A stretch of 64,000 bases of DNA from Hofstenia miamia. Its lineage: Eukaryota > Xenacoelomorpha > Acoela. Positions 58,398 through 64,000 of this stretch are shown here, piece by piece. Below the pieces are notes generated by a model, which made no database searches, was not told where the DNA came from, and worked only from the letters and a program-made list of their open reading frames with translations. A program made the translations under genes and the position numbers. The stretch covers positions 261,769-325,768 of the forward strand of contig SCFE01000031.1 of assembly GCA_004352715.1 (NCBI GenBank), read 5' to 3'. How positions within the stretch are numbered: the first letter of the stretch is position 1; every line of letters begins with the position of its first letter.

Positions 58398-58903
58398 TTG
58401 ACACTCAGTTCAAGAGAAAGCACATATTCCAAGTATGACCTTTTTTCTCACATCTGCAAAGGAATTCCAGAGAACACCCCTACACAATTTGAAATCAAGT
58501 GTGATGTAGATGACAAGCTGGAGAAAATGATCAGGAAAGCCATAGACATACAGGCAACAATAGAGAATAATGCTTGCATCTATGAAAAGGCAATATGGAA
58601 TAAAGAAAAGCCAACAGAATAGAGAAATAACTACAAAACACAGACAGGGAACACCAAGGCATACAAGGAGAAGAAAGCAGAAAAATTCATCAACATAAAA
58701 AACAAGGATGGGAAATAGAAAAAGGTAAGAGAAAGAGACATAAAATGCTATGCTTGTGGACAAAAGGGTCACAGGAAGGATGAGTGCAGAAAACAAATCA
58801 ATATGATCAGAGAGGAAGAAGTGTATTATGACAATGAGGACATAATCAAATCTGAATCAGAATTGGTAGAGGATCCCCAAACAGAGGAAGAATCAGAAAA
58901 CTA
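58398..58903 (+). pseudogene. gypsy gag C-terminal part with CCHC zinc knuckle
   Basis: Continues the capsid (YDLFSHICKGIPENTPTQFE, KLEKMIRKAIDIQATIENN) with stops, then CYACGQKGHRKDEC at about 58748-58789, a perfect C-X2-C-X4-H-X4-C nucleic-acid-binding knuckle, followed by an acidic tail. Confidence 0.85.
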
Positions 58904-58939
58904 GTCAGAGCACCAATTCAAAAAAACTGAGCACCAATA

Positions 58940-59278
58940 ATGATTATGATGAATTTGGATAACAATAATACAATAATGATAATGATAAATGGGATTTTAA
59001 CAAAAGCAACAATTGATATGGGAGCAGCAACATCAATAATAATGGATGAGTGCATGATAAAACTGGGATTTAAACAAGATGACTTACAGTGTTTGAACAA
59101 AAGACTAATTAATACATCTGGAGAGTACATAGATAAGAAAGGCAAGATTGAGGCAGTACAGATTAAAATAGCAAACATAACCTTTGAGCAAACACTAGTG
59201 GTAATAGATACCCACAACAATTTACTGCCCTATGAGGTAATACTAGGTGACAATTTCCTGACAAAAATGGATGTGTAA
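58940..59278 (+). pseudogene. gypsy aspartic protease domain
   Basis: About 112 codons: INGILTKATIDMGAATSIIM, in which the active-site DTGA has become DMGA (59015), and later LLPYEVILGDNFL, the conserved ILGxDFL block. The retropepsin would cut the polyprotein; replacement of the active-site Thr makes activity doubtful. Confidence 0.82.
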
Positions 59279-59280
59279 TA

Positions 59281-60010
59281 AATTATGCTGACAGAATGAT
59301 CAAAGTATGGGAAGAGGAAATCAAAATCAAAGAACAAGAAGGAAAGTCGTCAATGATAGTCTTCAAATTGGAGGAAGATATAAAATTGTAACTGTATCAA
59401 TGGAGCATGCATGGAGTGAAAACAGAAGATATGATAACAGCAGATATAATGATTTACAACAACAAAGGGATTAATTTAAAGCACTGACGAGGGGACACAA
59501 AACTGATAGCAACAAAACTAATCTCGAAAAAGGAACGTCATAGTGACGTCAAAATACAGTTGATTTAGATCGAAATAAAAAGATATAAATAGCACTAAAT
59601 TTCCCTGAGCGACTCTACACTAGTATCAAAGCTATTTGGAGAGCAATGGAAGACATTGATGAGCAGAGTAGTTTGTATGGTCGACTCAAGGACTTACAAA
59701 CAAAAACAGGAGGTACTCCACACTGCTGACTCAAGGGTGAGTGGAACAAAAACCATTAATGTAGCAAGTACTCCCCATGGACTACTCGATGGCAGGGGGA
59801 CAAAAGCCAAAGAAGAAGATCAGTATAAAATACCTGAATTGGCTGAAGAGGAATACCAACACCTGAGCACAGCACAATTACAACAACTTTGAAAGGTGCT
59901 AGAGAAACACAAACGAATATTCACCTATGGAGAAATAGGTGTGGGACAAGTGATTGGTGAAACACACAAGATCATTACAACAAAAAACAAACCAATAAAA
60001 CTGTCAGTAA
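59281..60010 (+). pseudogene. gypsy protease-RT linker
   Basis: Broken frames. The 59656-59892 frame contains HTADSRVSGT, a motif repeated near 63.1 kb, then IPELAEEEYQHLSTAQLQQL leading towards the RT. A CRE/TATA-like promoter patch lies at 59534-59591. Confidence 0.5.
59534..59620 (+). promoter_or_regulatory. Promoter-like patch: CRE and TATA box
   Basis: Half-site AACGTCA (59534), full palindromic CRE TGACGTCA (59544-59551), TATAAATA (59584-59591), and a likely start region near 59615. The spacing fits an RNA polymerase II core promoter. It lies between protease and RT, an unusual place. Function is inferred only. Confidence 0.28.
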
Positions 60011-60014
60011 GCAA

Positions 60015-60812
60015 GTGCCAGAGCAGATGAAGGACAAATACAACAGGATACTCAATGAATTGATTGATTACAAAATAATAGGACTCAGTGAAAGCCCATA
60101 CACCACACCAATGGTATTCATGAAACAGGGAGAGAAACACAGGTTATGCATAGACTTCTGGAAGTTGAATGAAGTAACAAAAAAAGATTCATACCCGCTG
60201 CCAAGGATAGAGGACATGCTATATGAAGTGTGCAAACATAAGTACTTCACTTCAATAGACTTATGCAAAGCATAATGGCAGGTGAGAATGGAAGAGGAAG
60301 ACATAGAAAAAATGGCGTTCATAACTCCCTACAGCCTATATGAATGGATATATATGGCGTTTGGTCTCTGCAACATGCCTGCAATGTTTCAAAGATACAT
60401 AATGAAAGTGTTGAAAAATAAGAAACACAAGATGGAGTATGGAGTGAATGCATATATTAAGGACATCATTGTGACAAGTGATATGATCAAGGAACACCTG
60501 CAGAAACTGGAATGAACATTATCAATCCTCCAAAAAGCTGGCCTGAGAATCAATGGAAACAAGTGCAACATTTTCAAGGAAAAAATCATATTCCTAGGAT
60601 GAGTCATTGAAAAAGGGCAAATATGCATGAAGGATAATGCAAGAGATATGATCAGGAGAATAGAGAAACCAAACAACAAGAAGGATATCCAGAGGATAAT
60701 AGGCTTCTTCAATTATTATGGCATGTTTATCCCCAACATTGCAGGGAAGACTGCCAAGATGATGGGGCTGATGAGAAAGTCAGTACCATTTATATGGACA
60801 TGGCAGGAGCAG
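60015..60812 (+). pseudogene. gypsy reverse transcriptase
   Basis: SPYTTPMVFMKQGEKHRLCI, DFWKLNEVTKKDSYPLPRIE, FTSIDLCKA (stop) WQVRM, FGLCNMPAMFQRYI, then AYIKDIIVTS at 60453, where the catalytic YxDD is YIKD, so the first Asp is lost. Then NKCNIFKEKIIFLG (stop) VIEKG and RIIGFFNYYGMFIPNIA. At least three stops; inactive. Confidence 0.9.
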
Positions 60813-61204
60813 GAGGAGCTAACAAGATAAAAAAGGAACTAGCAAAATTGCCATCACTGAACATGCCTAATTACAATGAAACATTTATACTGGACTGTGA
60901 TGCCAGCAATGTAGCAATTGGAGCAATGCTGGGACAAATAAAAGATGGCAAGGAAGTACCCATACAATTCTTTAGTCACAAGTTGAAACCAAGTAAAGAG
61001 AACTATGGGTCAACAAAATTGAAGATGCTGGCACTGATCAAGAGCATAAAAAAGTTTAGGCACTTCCTAATAGGATGGCAATTTAGAGTTTGCACTGATA
61101 ACAGTGGATTGACATGGCTCAAAAAGTTTTCAGGTGATAAATTGGGAATAGTCTCAAGATGGATTGAATACCTAAATGAATTCACCTTCATGATCAAACA
61201 CTGA
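60794..61204 (+). pseudogene. gypsy RNase H domain
   Basis: FILDCDASNVAIGAMLGQIK, PIQFFSHKLKPSKENYGSTK, LALIKSIKKFRHFLIGWQFR and VCTDNSGLTWLKKF are the standard RNase H blocks following the RT thumb. The catalytic DCDAS and TDNS residues are kept. Ends in a TGA before the linker to integrase. Confidence 0.88.
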
Positions 61205-61219
61205 AGAGAGACACTGCAT

Positions 61220-62500
61220 ATGAATGCTGACTTTTGGACTGCACTTCCTGAGTATCAGAGAGATGAAACCAAGGAAGATGGAGAGAAAAAGCAATTCCAA
61301 TTTCTACCACACACAGAGTATGAGGGACTTCTGGAGATGAACATTGATAAGAAGGGACAAGCAGTGCTACCAATTGCAATAAAAGAGGAAATATCAGAGT
61401 CTGAAATTGTAGAAAAACAGAAGGATGATGTGATATTAAGTGAAATCATAAGAAAATTACAAGAACCAAGTGTGAAACTATCAAAGTTAACTGTGAGTTG
61501 CTACAAGAGGTACAGATGGAAAAGGAACAAAAATGGACTCCTATATGTGGAAGGACAAACCAATAGAATTGCAATACCAGTATACTTTAAATGTGAACTA
61601 GTAAGGAAAATCCACAAGAAGGGCCATTTGGGCATCACACAGACAGAGGGCACATTCAATGCAAGATTTTTCACAACAGCAATATGGAAGGTCACAGAAG
61701 AAATCATCAACAAACATATGGAGTGTCTCCTCCACAATAAACAACATTTTCCAACACAGAGGGCACTGCTAGAAAAGATCATAGCAATGAAACCAAATGA
61801 GATCATACATTTAGATTTGGAAATGTTGTTGAAAGATGAGGAGGGGTACCAGTACCTCTTAGTGATGATGGACAATTTCACCAAATATGCAAAGCTGGTC
61901 CCAATGAAGAACACAATGGCTGAAACAAATGAGAACATAGTAATGAAAGAATGGATCCTGAAGTTCAGGCCAATGGAGATGATAATCACAGATAAGGGGC
62001 CACAAGTTGAGAGCAACCTGTTCCAAGAAATGGCACGCCTACTGGAAGTCATAAGTGAAAGAAAGACAGCATATCACCCACAAGCAAATGGAGTGGTGGA
62101 GAGACTGAATAGAACTTTGATAAAATTGATTAGAGTCACAACCTCAAGAGTAGGAGGACGCAAATGGAGAGAGTTAATTTAAATGATCAAGTATTTCTAT
62201 AATATGTCCATACATTTGACAACCAGGATAACACTGTTCAAAGCCATGTTCAGAAGGGAGGCGGTGATGCCATTATCAATGCAGTACTTTGCCTATAGCA
62301 GAAAGTTAGACAACCAATATGTGGATCACCTGAGGAATTGGATAATGGCAATACAAGAGATGATGTGTCATAACACAAAGAAATCAGCCATGATGCAACA
62401 GTGTAACTACAACAAAAAAATTTATGGTCACATGCACAAACTAGGTGACACAGTTTACACATTTACACCCATGAAATTAGCTGATACAAACCAGGTCTGA
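61220..62500 (+). pseudogene. gypsy integrase
   Basis: An in-frame TAA at 62180 divides it. N-terminal zinc region: KIHKKGHLGITQTEGTFNAR and HMECLLHNK, where the HHCC finger has lost its last Cys. Catalytic core: IIHLDLEML (first Asp), MIITDKGPQVESNLFQEMAR (second Asp), AYHPQANGVVERLNRTL (Glu). Downstream, NMSIHLTTRITLFKAMFRRE and KLGDTVYTFTPMKL form the C-terminal part. DDE residues are present, but the frame is broken. Confidence 0.9.
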
Positions 62501-62536
62501 AAGTTAAAAACAGTATGGTCAGGTCCATATAAAATA

Positions 62537-62920
62537 ATGCAAGTATTACCAAATAATGAGTACATGTTAAACAATGACAGATTACTGCATTTCCAAAACT
62601 TGAAACAGGCAACAGCAGATATCAAAGAATCAATATTAAATGAAAATGCCAAGTTTAAAATAAGTCATGTTAATTATAATGAGGTTATATACAATATGAA
62701 TGACCTAGATAGTCTGCTGGAGGAAGGCTTTGACAAAGAATGTGAAGCAAACATTGGCAATGAGGACATACAAAGAAGAGTGCTGCCAAGATGCACAGCA
62801 AGAGATAAATATATATATGACCCTGAAATATGGGATGTAAACTTATTGTCTGAATTTAGGAAAATCAAACAAGATGCAACAGCCATTGAGGAAGAGAGTG
62901 CACTAAACCTGAAGACCTGA
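62537..62920 (+). pseudogene. gypsy pol C-terminal tail
   Basis: MQVLPNNEYMLNNDRLLHFQ is the SH3-like region that follows gypsy integrases (...Y.I......VH...L). The rest is acidic (DLDSLLEEGFDKECEANIGN) and ends EEESALNLKT. No chromodomain seen. Confidence 0.65.
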
Positions 62921-63061
62921 GGAGATGACAACATCAAACCCATGGAGAAGAATACAAAGACAGTCTTGAACTGGACGTCCAACAGAAGACAGAAGGGATG
63001 AGAACCAACCCATGACTAATCAGAGGCGCAGAGTGAGAAGGCGTCCTAGTAGTCCCCAAGG

Positions 63062-63260
63062 CTGATTCAAGGGCAGGGAGACCAAAAGACACAATGCCTC
63101 TCCCACTGGAGATCTGCACAATGATTCAAGGGCAAGCAGAGAACCAGTGAACATCCCACAGAACTGCACTGCTGATTCAAGGGCATGCAGAGAACTGGTG
63201 AAAAGCAGCACAACCTTCCCTCCAGTCCACACTGCTGATTCGAGGGTGGTGTGACCATTG
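63062..63260 (+). repeat. Imperfect tandem motif GCTGATTCAAGGGCA
   Basis: Copies start near 63061, 63120, 63171 and 63234 (spacing 50-63 bp), with relatives at about 59726 and 63375. In one frame they encode TADSRA.RE-type peptides, so they may have been a coding repeat in the 3' part of the element. Confidence 0.6.
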
Positions 63261-63295
63261 GAGTTCCAGGGGAAGATAAGAGTGGGTGAAGAACC

Positions 63296-63610
63296 ATGTG
63301 TATACAAAAGCAATTTGAGGCTGACATATCAATGGAACCCACAGCTGGTCAATTGCTGAAAGTGCCAACTGTGAGCCAATTCAAGGGCAACTCAGATGAA
63401 ACAATCAGCATGCACTCACTTGATGGTGAGCCAAACACCAATAGACCATTATGGATTACACAGCTACATGCCCCCTCTGATAGCACATTTGAGAGCACAG
63501 TGCATTCAAAAGATAGAGAGAAAAGGATGTCAAAAATAGACAGTGGAAAGCTGCACCCTTACTTCATGGGAACTAATACTGTAGAATCATTTGCTGGTAG
63601 GGAAACTTAA
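63296..63610 (+). pseudogene. gypsy 3' open frame, unknown
   Basis: 104 codons downstream of pol: FEADISMEPTAGQLLKVPTV, SQFKGNSDETISMHSLDGEP and ending FAGRET. No signal peptide or membrane segment, so not envelope-like. May be a remnant of an accessory frame or non-coding sequence. Confidence 0.3.
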
Positions 63611-64000
63611 CTAGAAACTTAATTGACTCTGCAGAAGGTTTGAATAGCGTTTACATAACAGCCACAATTCAAGAAAAAGGAATAACACAGAATTTATAAT
63701 ATATAGATATAACATTGGTAATTCATCCAAGTAACAGAACTACTTTTAGGTAAGAACCAAGATGACCAATTCCTATGGCTTCCAGCCAAAGTGGAACTTC
63801 AAGAAGTAAAGTGCTTAACCTATTGACTGGTGCTACCCTATTTGTCTCACTTGCTTAATTTCTATCTCAATTCAGAAAACACAAACTCTCATTTTCATTG
63901 TTATGTCTCAGCTCACTATTAAATAATCTGTAATTGCCAGATATTCGTGCTAGCCCATGGCATGGTATCATCACAGTGTTAGGTTTTATAAGTGCATGTA
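63611..64000. other. 3' flank of the gypsy element
   Basis: No polypurine tract or LTR start could be fixed, and the sequence does not match the region before the primer-binding site. The 3' LTR may start here or past the window end. Confidence 0.4.

Larger units (their letters stand above)
57018..63610 (+). mobile_element. Ty3/gypsy LTR retrotransposon, decayed, nearly full length
   Basis: Order gag, CCHC zinc knuckle, protease, reverse transcriptase, RNase H, integrase is that of Ty3/gypsy. Internal part about 6.6 kb, plus strand A-rich. At least ten in-frame stops or frameshifts, and several catalytic residues replaced. The 3' LTR is not visible before the window ends, so the element probably runs past 64000. 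No envelope-like protein recognised. Confidence 0.9.

Noticed and set aside
1-64000. CRISPR arrays, bacterial operons, rRNA, tRNA
   Set aside because: No regular repeat-spacer pattern, no clustered prokaryotic genes and no recognisable rRNA or tRNA cloverleaf on reading. A tRNAscan or Infernal run was not possible here.

Overview
This window looks like AT-rich genomic DNA from an invertebrate animal, though I cannot place the phylum. The evidence is spliced genes with GT-AG introns (one only 50 nt long), animal gene families (PNPO, calpain, HEAT repeats, fibronectin-like domain), many (TA)n tracts, and animal-type transposons (mariner, Merlin, hAT MITEs, R2-group and jockey/CR1-like LINEs, Ty3/gypsy). 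I see no bacterial operons, CRISPR arrays or rRNA genes, and I recognised no tRNA. Two large N gaps (45536-45775 and 47851-48850) and several single-N joins show that this is a draft scaffold.

Layout. 1-11 kb is repeat-rich and gene-poor, with fragments of three LINE families. 11.07-18.04 kb (minus) holds a complete three-exon pyridoxamine 5'-phosphate oxidase gene. Its two large introns contain a decayed gypsy pol with a MITE nested in it, a mariner remnant, and a cluster of GATACGC motifs. 18.4-19.3 kb holds two MITEs. 20.28-26.37 kb (plus) holds an unrecognised gene of about eight phase-compatible exons with an EF-hand-like C-terminus; a fresh-looking LINE lies in its first intron. 27.4-28.0 kb (plus) is the 3' end of a gene with a fibronectin III-like domain. 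28.6-29.3 kb (minus) is the 3' end of another spliced gene. 30-33 kb holds a Tc1/IS630-type remnant and a nearly complete mariner with inverted repeats and TA target duplications. 35.4-37.0 kb is a Merlin transposon with inverted repeats of about 140 bp. 38.2-38.4 kb (minus) is one calpain protease exon.

38.6-43.9 kb is a pile-up of LINE copies. One R2-group copy carries about fifteen short tandem duplications that a second copy at 4.2-5.6 kb lacks where I compared them. 44-51 kb has damaged assembly, single exons of a plus-strand gene, a HEAT-repeat exon and a frameshifted THAP domain. 52-54.6 kb is a nest of inverted-repeat elements carrying GC-rich CACGCGG motifs. 57-63.6 kb is one decayed Ty3/gypsy element (gag, protease, RT, RNase H, integrase) with many stops and lost catalytic residues.

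Host genes are few and belong to unrelated processes (vitamin B6 metabolism, calcium-dependent proteolysis, HEAT scaffold). Most of the window is transposable elements of different ages. I found no convincing new multi-gene system. The most unusual observations are the micro-duplications in the LINE copy, the CACGCGG inverted-repeat family with a tmRNA-like patch inside it, and the GATACGC motif cluster.
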